DNA of 64,000 nt from Dipteris shenzhenensis (GCA_047967505.1 CM106538.1), one strand, 5' to 3'. Shown: positions 1 through 11,510, counted from the stretch's first letter. Numbers and translations: made by a program. The notes: generated from the sequence alone by a model not told the origin.

Positions 1-300
1 CACAGCCCCTATACTTTGCCAGCCTCCTCTGCAACACCAATGCCCAGTTCCTAAGAAACAAAAGATGACTTTCAAGCTTCAATGCCAGAAGCATTTGGCC
101 ACCTAGTTTTGAACAGAGACTTGGTCTTACCTGACGCATCGGAGGCACCTTGTCCTTCCACAGCCCCTATACTTTGCCTACCTCCTCTATCTCTGCAACA
201 CCAATGCCAAGTTCCTAAGAAAGAGAGACGACTTCCGAGGTTTGGCGATGGAAGCCCTTCATTTGGCCACCTAGTTTTGAATAGAGACTTGTCCATGTGG
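1..300. repeat. Imperfect tandem duplication, period about 160 bp
   Basis: Two blocks recur. CACAGCCCCTATACTTTGCC lies at 1 and again at 159. TTGGCCACCTAGTTTTGAA lies at 95 and again at 263. The copies differ by small indels, so the offset moves from 158 to 168. The open frames here read through the repeat and resemble no family I know. The first unit may extend left of the window. Confidence 0.6.
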
Positions 301-329
301 GTTTGGAGCTGTGAGGACATCGTACAAGT

Positions 330-1080
330 AAAGTCAAGGCGAAATGTTGGCCTCAAGTTACTTGGCCAACCCAAATCAAGTCCAAGTCATCAGTCATGGG
401 TAATCTTGGAGTTACCAAGAGAAGCCAAGTGGTGCGGCTTGGAGCATCAAGGAAGAGCCAATATAGACCATGCCATGGAGCCACTCCTTGGCAGTGGTTT
501 TGCAGGTTATTAGTTCTGAGATCAAAAGGCAATTCACTGGAACCGACTGGTTTGGAGTCTTAGGTTACTTAAGTTAGGAGTCCGGGGTTAGAACAATCTT
601 TTCCTCAATTTCTCTAGCATTAGCCTTTGGTCATGTTTTGCTCTTGTCTGAGTTTGAGTAGAGTGCCGAGTCGAGAGTCTGTCACCCATGAGTTGTTGTA
701 TGATCATGTTGCAGCTATGGCTATTTGTAACAGGCTAGCCTTTTGATAATACATGCATTGGTTTGTGGCATAATGGTTTTGTTTTGGTACTTGCGATAGT
801 GGTATTTCTTCACACACTCATACGCAGGTCTCCATACGCTCAACCCATGCAGCACAAATTCCGTGATCTGACGTCTAACTCCTACAACCAAGCATTGAGA
901 AGGTCCTGCATACCAGTGCACCCATGAGTGCAAGAGATAGCAGCTTCCACCCGAGCAGTGTTTTCGTCCAAGCAATTTTGCATCGCACGGTTCACCAAGC
1001 ACTTGGTACACCGGTCAACCGAGGGTGAGGAGAAAAGACCGTCAGCAATGATCCAGATATGGCACGGTACAACCATCTGT
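330..1080. other. Non-coding stretch, nothing recognised
   Basis: Short overlapping frames occur on both strands, none with recognisable motifs. It lies between a tandem duplication and a Copia gag scrap, so it is probably decayed transposon DNA. Confidence 0.35.
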
Positions 1081-1099
1081 GGCAATGGATGCCTGAGAC

Positions 1100-1234
1100 A
1101 GGTCCCACATCTGTTCCTGCAACAATACCCCAAATATTTCTGGCAACCAAAACCATGGACGACCACATAAGATAGTTGTTGCCATCGAGCTTATCCTTGG
1201 CTGAAATCATCCCAAGGAAATCATTGCTTGCCAT
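1100..1234 (-). pseudogene. Copia gag N-terminal fragment
   Basis: The minus-strand frame begins MASNDFLGMISAKDKLDGNN and continues YLMWSSMVLVARNIW. This matches the gag start of the Copia copies at 25502 and 42330 in this window (pattern FGML, KLDGTNYPMW, LWxIVxG). Only about 45 codons are recognisable before the similarity is lost. The frame upstream of this methionine (1235-1285) is not gag-like. It is an old fragment, not a gene. Confidence 0.6.
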
Positions 1235-1239
1235 TCCAA

Positions 1240-2270
1240 ATTCCCAAATATAGAAATGTGACTCTGCAGAAATACAACTGCCCAAGCCTCAAGGCTATCA
1301 CTGCAATGAGCTTGCCGCCAAAGGCACAAATCTGTACATTGTTTGCTTGTAGGTATCTGTACAAGAGAATACCCAGGGCACAAAGGCCAATGCAAAGCTA
1401 TGGGAGGAAAAGCCCCAATTTTCGACAAGCCAAAGTGTGCAAAATAGAGGACAAGGCCCTACTAGGGACTCTGAAACCAATTGACTGCAAATTTTAAAAG
1501 CCAAATTTGAAAAGGGCATTTGTGCCAAAAAAGAGGGCAAAGGCAACTGTAGCAACACACAGCCAACTATGGTCGACTGTACAGGCTATCCAGATCTGAG
1601 TCCTTAATGTTTTAGACTGACCTGAATGTCAGATCAAAGGCTCCAAATCTTGCACCAAGCTGTCCAAATTTGGAACAGAAGTTTGCAGACAGCAAAAGCT
1701 CCAAATTTTGACTGCAATGTTGAGTCAACACAGTCAAAGATGGCAGCCATTTGTCCCCAAAATGTCCAAAATCGAACTGTGCAGGCCTGTAACACTGGAA
1801 AATGGAAACCCACTGCAGAAGAAGCAAAACAAGGTCTGCTTACGGGAAATCCTTACAACCGTACGGACTGTCCGTACAGTAGCAATTTGTACAGCCAGGT
1901 AAGCGACTGCAGGTCGCGGGGGCTCTAAACAGGTACAGATGTACAGTGGTTTCTGACAGCACCTGTACAGAGGACCCCCGACTGTACGGACAGGTACAAC
2001 AGCTGTTCGTGGGGGAGTGCCTGATCCGGCCACGGGAGTGGTCGCTGGACTGAGTGCAGACATGGCCTGGGCCATTGTAGGGTGGCTGCTGCAGCAGATA
2101 GTCGCACAGAGAAATGACAGACCAAGTTGTTAGCATGGCGACTGCTCGGCATGGGACTGCAAATGAGCTGAAGGCGGCACAGATCTATACAGACAGAGGT
2201 AGGAGCTGTACTTGCTCCTAGATAGGACTAGGACTAACTGTACTAATTGTCCTATTCTAGCCTATAAGGC
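1240..2270. other. Non-coding stretch rich in TGTACA-like words
   Basis: TGTAC and GTACA words are unusually frequent between 1860 and 2010. No protein motif is visible. It lies upstream of the minus-strand gag scrap, so it could be the leader or LTR of that element. I found no TG/CA ends or tRNA-like primer site to support that. Confidence 0.25.
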
Positions 2271-2324
2271 TCTTACCAGGGAATGCGGCAACACACACAA
2301 GGTATTCATTCATCCAGCTAGAGT

Positions 2325-2760
2325 GCCTCTTAAGATCGTGCTTGTGGTTAAGTACTTTGAGCTTGGATTGTGCATCTTGGAATTTCACAATCAGATGCCT
2401 TTGTCAGTTCCCTTTCGTTCCTACCTTGGAGGCAGCTTGCCATTGGACGGCAGAGATGTGCATTGCTTTTTGGAATACATTGTTGAGGATTGCTGTCATG
2501 TCTTCCTCCTCGCTCTCTTCCACTCCCACAGTTCGGAGATTCAGAGCATGCACTTTTGCTCTTACTAATCTCTCAGGGACGTTGTTGTCTTGCAATTTCC
2601 AGGTCATCTAGGTTGGTGATGATGTCCTGATGCTTAGTTATCTTGATGTCCTGCATTTGTTCAGTGTCTCCCTGTTCTGGCTTTCTGTTCACTTCGTGCA
2701 TGTTCTGTTCTATCTTGTCGAACTTTGAATAATCTTCTTGCACTTTTACTTTCAACTTGA
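2325..2760 (-). pseudogene. L1-type LINE ORF1 fragment (coiled coil plus RRM-like core)
   Basis: Two overlapping minus frames (2573-2755 and 2404-2607) give a charged, helix-prone stretch (KFDKIEQNMHEVNRKPEQ), then ALNLRTVGVEESEEED. After an in-frame TGA at about 2404 the frame goes on as RHLIVKFQDAQSKLKVL. The order, with an acidic-flanked RRM-like strand followed by LIVKF, is that of L1 ORF1 RNA-binding proteins. One frameshift and one nonsense codon show it is dead. It does not belong to the LINE at 3105-5918, because the order along the minus strand is wrong. Confidence 0.5.
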
Positions 2761-3089
2761 ATCAGCTTCTGAGAGAGCTCCTTCACCCTTTGCTGTGGTT
2801 GCCTGAATTCTTGGGTGAGCAGTGTGTTAGTTTTTGCATTGCCTCATGCACTTGTCCCTTTGTAGATTTGTAGTAACGGCAAAGGGGGACATGAAGCCCT
2901 TCGCTTTCAGTGGGGGGTGGGTCTTCGTGGAGTAGAGCAGAGTATCAAGTCCGTGAGGTACAAGCATTGTGAGCAGCTGCAGGGCAGCAATGGTGTCCAA
3001 AGTAGGACCGAGAGAAGCTGTGTGAGGACTGCCACATCAGCTAACCAGAGGGCTTTCATGTGGCTATTTCAGGGCAGCCATGTGTGCTA

Positions 3090-3104
3090 CCCAGGCCAGC
3101 AACT
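3090..3104. repeat. Target-site duplication of the LINE, left copy
   Basis: CCCAGGCCAGCAACT here is repeated exactly at 5919-5933, at the other end of the inserted LINE. The poly(T) tract starts directly after it. Confidence 0.85.
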
Positions 3105-3504
3105 TTTTTTTTTTTGCGCAAAAAGTAGTGCTAGTTATATTACTTGAAAGCGAGAGTACACGAAGGCCTAAAGGCCAGCGGGCTGTAATCACAAAACGGA
3201 TTCAGCCCGAGGAGTCAAAATGCTAAATACAAGCCTCTTAGGGCATAATCATCAGAGAGTGGACAAACAGCCACGGTGGAGGGGCGTAATGCCACTGAAG
3301 ACTCTGAGTGGAGTGCTAGAAGAACAACTCCCGGTGGTCCCAGTCGCGAAGGAAACGTCGTCTCTTTTCCTTCCCTGCCCGGGACTCTCCCTGAATCTGA
3401 TCCCACTGACCCTTGAGCGTGTGAATGATCGTGCTCCAGATGTCTGCTAGGGTCTGGGTAGTAGAAGTAGTCTGGGCTCCTACCGTCTGCGCGCATCTGG
3501 AAGT

Positions 3505-5019
3505 CTAGATATGCCAGCCTGCAATGCTCCCTATGATCTCCCAAACTAGGTGCCGAGGCATCGCTCCTGCATCTGTCTCTGTCAGATGCCAAGGGAAACT
3601 ATCCATGTATGCCCATGCCCAGGTGGCCTGCGTGATGCCTAGCTCGGGTGTAACCCTCGCTAAGATCCCCATGATTCCCTTCCAAACCGTCTGCGCATGC
3701 GAGCATCTCCAAAGGCAATGCTTTAGGGACGACGACTCCTGAAAACACATCTGGCAATGCCCCTCCTGCTCCATCTATCTCAGCCAGCTGCCAACTGGAA
3801 GCCCCTTGTGTGCCCCTTGTGTGCCACCATCCAAAGGAAGTAGGAGATCTTCCTCGGACGCCAGCTAGCCCAAAGAGTCTTCCAGAAAGTGCAAAGAAAG
3901 ACCAAGGATATCCCTTGGGCATACCACCTATGTGCCTGTGTGGGTAGCCCTCGCTGGAGAGCCCCAAGAGCACGCCGACCCGTGCGTGCACTGTAAGAAA
4001 AGAAGGGGGTAGGGTTCTCTGAGGTCTCCGATGGTGGCCAACGCCACTCTCCTGGGTCCCACTCCACCTCTGTCAAGGAACGGCCTTCCCATATCCAGAG
4101 TCTCCAATCTTGGTCCTGCATAATCAGGGGGTCTATATGCCACGTCTTCCCTTGCAGCCCTACGATGCGGAGGCGCTGCCAGGGAAGCTGGGGGTCAATC
4201 ACGGCCTCTCTGCTCTGTAGGCGACTGTCATCAGTGATGGAGAAGAAGTGTACCGAGGAGTCCGAGAAGAGGCCTGCAACCACCAAAGGAATGCCTCGTG
4301 GAGTGAACTGTCCTAGCCACCTCTCATCTCCCGGGAAGAGCTGTCCGGTGACTATGGGAATCCTCCAACCTGCAGGAATGGCAGCATCAATCTCCGCTCG
4401 CTGAGCCTGGATCCTACGTGCCGTACCTACTTCTGCTACCTACTTCTGCTGCCAGCTCGCCTGGGCTCAGCTGACTGTAGACGTCCCTCCAAACCCGGAG
4501 CGAGCGCGCGGGCCCATGCGCCCAGAGCGCCCAAGGGATATGGGATCTCTCACCAAGCTGACGACCTGTAGCATCTGTCACCTGGCTGCTCCAGATCAGG
4601 GGCTGTCTGTCTATCTCCTCTCGGCAGCTAGGGGGAACCTGGGAAAGGCTGTGTCGCAACTTCCTCGAGACCGAGATGAGGCTACAGAGGAAGGGGGAAC
4701 GGGGCTGAGTCAAAGGAGCTGAAGTGAAGATCCATCGGATAGAAGGCTGCCAAACACCCCCTCTCTGGGGAGTACACGCACTGAGACCATGCTATAGCAA
4801 GAGCTTCCATGTCTGCCCTCCTGGGGTCAGACCGCGGATGACTAGCTTGCCAAGAAGTGCCTGACTCAGCAGTTCTGGATCTATGATGCCGAGGCCGCCC
4901 TCTGCCTGGGGGAGAATGACCGTCTGCCAGGCGACCCTAGCTCTGGTGGTGCCGGAACCGTCTGAACCAGACCATAGGAAGTTCCGCACCAGTCTCCATT
5001 GCTTCCATTGCTGCTTCAT
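3505..5019 (-). pseudogene. LINE ORF2 C-terminal region with zf-RVT-like finger
   Basis: Several frames continue the LINE protein. 4792-5019 gives LVRNFLWSGSDG and ILPQAEGGLGIIDPELLSQA, the typical post-RT region. 3780-4286 gives PRKISYFLWMVAHKG. 3505-3774 gives CQMCFQESSSLKHCLWRCSH then AQTVWKGI, the C-x2-C...H...C finger typical of plant LINE C-termini. Frameshifts separate the pieces. Confidence 0.75.
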
Positions 5020-5054
5020 GGTCTTGTCTTTGAGTCACCTGTTGGCCTCCCCAC

Positions 5055-5455
5055 CACATGGATGCCTCACACCAAGAAAAAGACCATGGGGTCACAACTG
5101 AGGAGGAAGAGGATGCTATGCAAGAAGATGATGAGCTGGCGGAGCATAATGATGGAGTTCTTGCCGGTCCTAGCCTCCATTCGACGGAAGCTTGCTTTCT
5201 GGAGCACGGCTCGGCTTTCCTTGGCAGGCAGGGCCCTTGTGGTCAACCAGGTCCTTCTTGCCACTGCTTGGTATGTGGCCTCCTGCTGGTGTTTCTCCGC
5301 CTGCCTTTGAGTGACATCAGTAAGTAGGTGGTCATCCTCTTCTTCTGCAGATCCATGAGTGTCTTCTCCAATACCATCATTGTGCTCAGCCATCCCATCA
5401 TATATGTGGTCATCCTCTTCTTCCACAGATTCATGAGTGTCCTCTTTAGTAACAT
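5055..5455 (+). pseudogene. Inverted LINE segment (RT thumb) between acidic inverted repeats
   Basis: Read on the + strand, 5165-5315 encodes LASIRRKLAFWSTARLSLAG then RALVVNQVLLATAWYVASCW. This block normally lies between the RT core and the VRNFLW region of this LINE type. Both of those neighbours are on the minus strand, so the block is inverted. It is flanked by Glu/Asp-rich sequence in inverted orientation: EEEEDAMQEDDELAEHNDG on + at 5100-5155, and EEEDDHIYDGMAEHNDG on minus at 5370-5425. Recombination between inverted repeats would explain the flip. Confidence 0.65.
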
Positions 5456-5918
5456 GTCGTCTGTCCTCTAGGGATCAAGCGAAACCCCAGGAAAATACCC
5501 CACTGTGAGTTGGCTCCTGGATCCGTAAGAAAACCAACTGACTTATGCCAGTTGATTTTCGCTCCAGCCGCAAGGCAAAAAAACTCTAGGGACAGTCTCA
5601 CACGCTCCAGTGACTCGACATCATCCTGCACATATAGGGCTGTGTCGTCTGCATACTCGGAGTCCAAAAGCTCTGCATTATCTCGAATAGGGAGATGCAT
5701 CCCGCGAAGACCAGTGGTACGGGCTCGAAGGAAGTGGGTCATGGCCTCCGCAAAAAATAGGAAGAGGTAGGGCGCTAATGGACAGCCCTGACGCACCGAG
5801 CGCTCGAGTGTGAATCTCTCCCCCATCCTGCGGCTAATGATAACCCGACTAGAGGCCGATCTGTAAAGGCTAGCAATACCTCTGATCCACTCGTCCGAGA
5901 AACCAAACCGAGAGAGTG
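5446..5918 (-). pseudogene. LINE reverse transcriptase, catalytic part
   Basis: This frame carries non-LTR reverse transcriptase motifs: RQGCPLAPYLFLFFAEAM (block 4), EYADDTALYV (active site YADD) and AAGAKINWHKS (block 6). FLGFRL follows. The frame is open from the element's truncated start to a stop at about 5446. The fingers region and the endonuclease are missing because the copy is 5'-truncated. Confidence 0.85.
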
Positions 5919-5933
5919 CCCAGGCCAGCAACT
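5919..5933. repeat. Target-site duplication of the LINE, right copy
   Basis: Exact copy of the 15 bp at 3090-3104. It marks the 5' end of the minus-strand LINE. Confidence 0.85.
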
Positions 5934-6530
5934 ATGCCTGGCAGTGGCCCTGGTTTAGGGAAAATGTGCAGGCTGGTGGCAGCAGGAATTGGCACAGAAA
6001 CAGGCCATTGCAGTCTGGTCAGTTGGCCATTGCAGGAGGGTGGCCTGGCAGTGGTCAGTTGACCATTGCAGGAGGGTCGGCCTGGCAGACTAGTCAGTTT
6101 GCCAATGCAAGGGGGCGTTGTGCCTATAAAAAGAACCTCCCCTGTGGGGCTCCTCAGAAGTTGACTTTGCAGGAGCAGTTTGCAGTCAGCCAAGGCTTTT
6201 ATCCAAGGCACACTAGAGTGCATACCAACAGTGTATTGGATAGCATCTAGATGTGCATAGTGCATTGAACAGTGAGCAATAAGACTCAACTGTACTGAGG
6301 CCTACGAGAGGTATGTTGTGATCTAGGAGTTATCTACAGCAGGGCGGCTCATCATACAGAGCTAATTTTGTTTACATACCTCACCGACTGTAGTCTGTAG
6401 GTGTTGGTACATGATTCGACAGGTTTCGCACTTGAATTCTAAATTACATATGTTCCTTCTTGGCTGTACATCTCAGTATTCTCTGCAGTGAGATTAAGTG
6501 GTTATAGTATCGTGGCATATCTTCCACATT
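5934..6530 (+). promoter_or_regulatory. LTR-like promoter segment split by the LINE
   Basis: GTGCCTATAAAAAGAACCTC at about 6119 is a strong TATA box. Upstream is a region of short direct repeats built on GGCCATTGCAG and TGGCCTGGCAGTGG. Together with 2890-3104 this looks like one U3-type promoter region into which the LINE inserted. I could not place the TG/CA ends of an LTR. The right edge is cut by the Gypsy element at 6537. Confidence 0.35.
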
Positions 6531-6536
6531 AGGATG
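6531..6536. repeat. Gypsy TSD, left copy
   Basis: AGGATG directly precedes the TGAAACC end of the left LTR and is repeated at 15260-15265, directly after the right LTR. Confidence 0.75.
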
Positions 6537-8133
6537 TGAAACCGGCCTCTAATCACTCAGAGGGCAGTGGAACTAAACCTTTAATCACTTCAGCACTTAT
6601 TTACAGCTCACAAAGCATATATCACAACCATTAACCATTGCATGATTACCATTTGGCATTTACCCATTTGTTCACAAACAAAACCACTGAAAAAGGGATG
6701 GAGACTAGAATGCCCCTTCTCAACAAACATAGACAAGTGCACCCGATTGGCCCCAAACACCGTGGCGCCCCTTTCGGTATTTCTTTATATTTCACAGTGA
6801 AATGATTACAAGTTGCTTCTGGGAGACCTTCCCTGCAACTGGGCATGCAGCCCCAATTCGCTGAGCCTTCGCAAGGCTTTCAAGCATAGAACACCATCAC
6901 ATAAGTGCACTTAACCCATAGGCTCAATCCAAAGGCATTCTCTTTACCGAGTGCAATTCCATTGGCTGTCCAGATGCAATCACACTGCACTCCAGCTGCA
7001 CTCTCTTTGAGTGGTTTCCAGACGGCATTCACAAAGCTTTTCAAAGCTCCAAAATAAAATCAGCAAAGTACCTAACCAAAGAATGACTCATGTAGCACTG
7101 CCTAGGCACCTGTGAACCAGGAAAGAGGCGGCACACGAGGCCAACCAATAGCTTATGGCAAAAAGAAATTGCAGCAGAAAAATCACAACTCACCAAGCCT
7201 TGAAAACTCGAACCAAGTCCTCAATCGCCAAGAGGACATAGTAGCCAATGCCCAATTGCATGCTCAGCCAAAGAGGAATGCAAAGGCATGAAGAAAGAGC
7301 ATTTACAAGAGCCGACCAGCAAGAATTTCAAAAAAATGCGGAAAGAAGTACTTCTATCGCGAAGAAGTGGGAGTTCTTGGGCTCAAAAGAAGCGTGCTTC
7401 AAAGAGGAATGCATTGAGAAGGTATTGGAGAAGTTTCATCGCTGGAAAGTCCTCCAAAACTGAGAAAAACCAGTCAACCAGCGCGTGGGATCACTAGAAA
7501 TTCAACAGAAAGCTGTAGCTTTGCAAGAGGAGAGGCCTAGGAGCCTGTAGAAGCAAAAAGGGCCGGAAAAAGCCACTTTTGCAAATTCGACCAGCAAAAG
7601 AAGTGCTCAGCTCTGCCCGTTCTACCAAACGCACGGAGGGAAAAGCATATCACTGCGAAGGGGAGGCAGAGGGGAAGCCATTGGGCCAAACGGAAGTCAA
7701 GGAATCCAAACGTGTGAGGAGTTATGAAGAAAAACGGAATTTGGCTGAAGGAGTTCGAAAAACCAGTCCAAAATCAACAAAGGGAGAAGATGAGAGAGAA
7801 AAGCACACATGTGAAGTTTACAAGGCCCAGGAAGGTCCAATAATGGCAAAGGAGCATGTAGAAGGCACTAGAGCCACCTGGAACTCGAAGGGGGTCACTG
7901 AAGATACATGGCCCTCTAGGGGGCCCATTAAAAATGCCACGTCATCATTTTCCAACAACCACTCTTTTAATTCCTTGGAATGCCTTTGGGCCTAGGGATT
8001 AATTACGCTTATATGCTAGGCACCATGCCGCGTTTAATTGCACATTATTAAGCCTACTGTTGGACTTTTAAATCCAAAGTTGTCACGGTCTTGTAGTACA
8101 TTAAAGTACTTAGAATTTCATGCCTCCGTGACA
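6537..8133 (-). repeat. Gypsy 3' LTR (1597 bp)
   Basis: On the + strand it starts TGAAACCGGCCTCTAATCAC and ends CCTCCGTGACA. It matches 13661-15259 along its whole length with scattered substitutions and small indels. Overlapping frames inside (for example 7579-7995) are not preserved intact in the other LTR and are not genes. Confidence 0.9.
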
Positions 8134-8147
8134 TATCCCTCTCTTGA
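8134..8147 (-). promoter_or_regulatory. Polypurine tract of the Gypsy element
   Basis: On the minus strand CAAGAGAGGGATA ends exactly at the TGTCACGG start of the 3' LTR. This is the expected place and composition of a plus-strand primer. Confidence 0.65.
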
Positions 8148-8351
8148 AAGAGCAAAGCACAGTCTGCTGTCCCAAAACACAAGAGCGAGCATGAAATATA
8201 GCTTGAACGAGTATACAAGAAAGCCGCAATTATAGTATACTAAGACAGTGAAAATATGGCTAGGAGAGGCATGCATCCATCCATATACACTGCTCAAAAT
8301 CTATGTGATCCTCGGCGATCAATAGTCAAGATGCATCAATATCATGAAGTC

Positions 8352-8585
8352 TCACAGCAGAAATACTGTTAGCTCAGTATCTCGGATGAAACATACAGTG
8401 TCATCAAGCGATCTCATGAAATCACGGTGAGCCCGTCTGTACTGAGGGAGTGGAGGCGCTACCTCCCTCTCGAACACTAGGTAATGCTTCAGACGCTCGC
8501 TCTGCTGAACTACCTGTAGGAGCCTGGACCGCAGTCGGCTCGAACTGGAAAGCGTCGGTGAATCTGCCAGTTCACCTTTCTCCAT
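8352..8585 (-). CDS. Unassigned small frame downstream of Gypsy pol
   Basis: A 77-codon frame lies between the end of the integrase region and the polypurine tract. It is rich in Arg, Ser and Leu (SSSSRLRSRLLQVVQQSERL) and I recognise no family. It could be an extra 3' frame of the element, or chance coding in decayed DNA. Nothing else supports it. Confidence 0.15.
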   Translation of the reverse strand: MEKGELADSPTLSSSSRLRSRLLQVVQQSERLKHYLVFEREVAPPLPQYRRAHRDFMRSLDDTVCFIRDTELTVFLL

Positions 8586-8620
8586 CCATTTCGCATTAAG
8601 TGATGGGTAATTTTAAAATT

Positions 8621-9839
8621 TTACCAAGTTACCAAGTAGCGACGGATAACTTTACCCTTGAGCTTTCTATCTCTGTGTGCCAAAATTTGCTCTGGGACCA
8701 GAAGTTCATCCTGTTCTTCCACTTCACGTTGTATCTCATCATGTAAATCCTCGGGAACATCTTCATGATATTGCTTTAACAAGCTCACATGAAAGGCATT
8801 ATGTATCTTCCAATGCGGAGGCAACTTCAGCCTGTAAGCTACCTCGTTTATCTTTTCAGAAACCTAGAATGGACCATAGTAACGCATGTTCAGCTTTGTG
8901 TACAACCTTTCCTTGCCTTTTTTATTTTTCAGCCTTGCCTTCTGAAAACGCAGCAAAACCCAATCACCTTCTATGAATACCAATTCCCTGCGGTGCTTAT
9001 TTGCTAATCTTTTGTGCTTGTCCTGACTTCTTTGCAAGGCATATTTGATCTTCTTGTAAGCCTCTTCAAGGCTTTCCACAAAGCGATCAGCTTCGAAGAT
9101 TTTCTCTTTTGTATGCAAAATGGGAGGTATCTTCCTTGCACCTTCCACTATTTCAAAAGGTGCTTTACCTGTGGATGTGTACACCGTATTATTGTAAGCA
9201 TATTCCAGCAAAGGCAAATAATGCTCCCATTTGCTTTTGTGGTCTCAGACGGTATTTAAACATATCCAAGATGGTAGAGTTTTCCTGCTTCGATTGTCCA
9301 TCAGACTGAGGGTGAAAAGATGACGAAAAATTCAGCATAGTACCCATATTTTCAAACAGCCCTCTCCACTGATTGGATTCAGGCATCCCATGATACTTGA
9401 AGACATGCTGCAGAAACAATTTGGCCATTTGATCTGCTGTAATTTTCTTTCTTACTGGCACAAAGTGGGCTTGTTTGCCAAACCTGCAAATTATTGTCCA
9501 CAATCCATCATGTCCAGTAGGAGAACGTGGAAGATCAAACACAAAATCCATAGCTATGCTTTGCCATGGTCTATTCGGAATTGGCAAAGGGCGTAACAAC
9601 CCAGGTGCCTTCTACCTGTCAAACTTTACTTTCTAACAAACCATGCATGTTCTCACATATTCTTCCACATCTTTCCTCAAAGATGGCCAATAAAAGTATT
9701 GCTCCACTGCTGTAATTGTTGCTGTAATTCCCCTATGTCCTGCATATGGAGGAGCATGACTTTCCATTCTGACTTTCTGTTGCATCTGATTAGTGACACA
9801 GAGTCGTCCATGCATCAAAATGAAACCCTCTTTCAACAT
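8621..9839 (-). pseudogene. Gypsy integrase with C-terminal chromodomain-like tail
   Basis: 9633-9839 carries the H-H-C-C zinc-binding part (HRGITATITAVEQYFYWPSL, ending RTCMVC). 9189-9599 carries the start of the rve core (PWQSIAMDFVFDLPRSPTGH) and later HPQSDGQSKQEN. The stretch that should hold the second catalytic Asp is damaged. 8864-9217 continues LLEYAYNNTVYTSTGKAPFE, and 8621-8824 gives HNAFHVSLLKQYHEDVP and VIRRYLVTW. The end resembles the Y-L-V-x-W start of a chromodomain, which places the element among chromoviruses. Frameshifts join the pieces. Confidence 0.8.
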
Positions 9840-9959
9840 ATAGTGATCATGCCTTTGACCATCAAAAAGCTGATCATAAATAGTTGAAAAATCAGCATCA
9901 TTAACATACTAATCTTTCATCACATCTAACACATTGTTGTAAGCAATGCTCACTGCTGA

Positions 9960-11300
9960 AACATTGGGTTTCTTGGAGACTGCTTTAGGCTATGGTTTCC
10001 TGGAAAGTGCATCAGCCACGACATTTTTGTTACCTTGCACATGTACAATTTGAAAATGAAACATTGAGAAGAAGAAAGCCCATCTCATGTGCTTTTCAGA
10101 TAATTTTCTCTGCGTGAGAAAATATCTAAGTGACTGATGATCTGTCTGTCATAAAAATCAGCTCCAAGAAGGTAATGTTTCCATGTGGTCAAAGCATGTA
10201 TCATTGCTAACATTTCCTTCTCGTATGTTTGCAAGTACAATTCAGCATCTTTGAGAACTCTACTCTCATATGCAACCACTCTGCCATCCTACATCAAAGT
10301 GCCTCCTATGCTGTTCCCACATGCATCACAAGTTACAGCAAAGGGTTTTGCAAGATCTGGCAAGATAATAACGGGTTCAGAACACAACTTTTGCTTCAGC
10401 TCTCCAAAAGCTGCATTTTTCTTTGGTCCGCACTGAAACGGTACAGCTTTCTTCTGTAAAGCATGCAAGGGAGAAGCAATTTTTGCAAAGTACTTTATAA
10501 ACCTCCGATAGTATGAACACAACCCGAAGAAGCTTCTGACTTCATGCAGATTTTTCAAAGATGGCCAACTCCTTATGGCCTCAACTTTTGCAGGATCCAT
10601 CTTGACTCCATCCTTTGACAATATATGACCGAGAAAATGAATCTCATGCATGTGTTTATTAACAACTTGTGTCTTTTCAACTCTTAAAACACAATAGTGA
10701 GATGTTTCCTGTGCTCCTACTCATTTTTAGAGAACACAATGCGGTCATCGAAGAAAGTGCCCACAAACTTTCTGTGTGCTCTAAAAATTCTGTCCATCAT
10801 TCTATTGAAAGTGGCAGGTACATTAGTCAAACCAAAAGGCATCACAAGAAATCCATATAAGCCAAATGAAGTGCAGAAGGCAGTCTTGTAGACATCTTCA
10901 GGCCGTATCCTTATCTAACGGTATCCACTTTTAAGGTCTATACGACTGAACATTGAGGAACCTTCCAACCGATCCAATATATCATCAATGCGTAGAATTG
11001 GAAATTGTGACTTTATTCAAAGCCCTATAATCAATACACATTCTCCAACTGCCATCCTTCTTTTGCACAAGCAACACAGGGGAACAGTAAGGAGAATTAC
11101 TTGGTTGTATTAATTCCTTTTCCAAGAGTTACTTCACTTGTGATATTACCTCTTCCTGTTGTGCCTTTTTGACACGATAGGGAGGTATATTAGGTGGTGA
11201 GCTTCCTGGAATTATATCAATTTGATGATCCTTGGGCCTCTTGGGAGGTAATTCTTAAGGAAGTGCATTTGAGAAACAATCTTGAAAATCTGAAATAAAA
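9960..11300 (-). pseudogene. Gypsy reverse transcriptase and RNase H
   Basis: On the minus strand, the RT motif VMPFGLTNVPATF lies near 10830 and FVGTFFDDRIVFS near 10750. FFDD stands in place of the usual YLDD. 10289-10651 gives FLGHILSKDGVKMDPAKVEA and VRSFFGLCSYYRRFIKYFA, then the RNase H opening FAVTCDACGNSIGGTLM. 10085-10279 continues EKEMLAMIHALTTWKHYLLG. Several stops and frameshifts break the frame. Confidence 0.85.
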
Positions 11301-11510
11301 GCAGCCCTTTCTCTATCTAAAGCAAAAAGAGTAGAGCCTTCTTGAACTGGTTGACTGTCCTCTTTCACAAAAATCAAGTACATTGAAATATGACACTTTT
11401 ACATTGGAAATACAAGAAGCTAAAACTATAGGGATGGACTCCTCTTTCAACTTTACATCAAGTACATGATTTTTGCCTCTATGAGTTAAAGAAATCTTCT
11501 TGTTTCTCAT

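Larger units (their letters stand above)
3105..5918 (-). mobile_element. 5'-truncated LINE retrotransposon with 15-bp TSD
   Basis: The insertion lies exactly between two copies of a 15-bp direct repeat. At its left end is a T run (3104-3115), the poly(A) tail of a minus-strand element. At its right end the sequence starts inside the reverse transcriptase, as expected for 5' truncation during target-primed reverse transcription. RT motifs (5446-5918), the post-RT region (4792-5019) and a C-terminal zinc-finger region (3505-3774) follow each other on the minus strand. The segment 5165-5315 is inverted relative to the rest. Frameshifts and stops are many, so the copy is dead. Confidence 0.9.

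Noticed and set aside
82-513. 143-codon frame on +
   Set aside because: It reads through the tandem duplication, has no recognisable motif, and changes sense between repeat copies.
7579-7995. 138-codon frame on + inside the Gypsy 3' LTR
   Set aside because: The same sequence in the other LTR does not keep this frame, so it is chance coding in an LTR.
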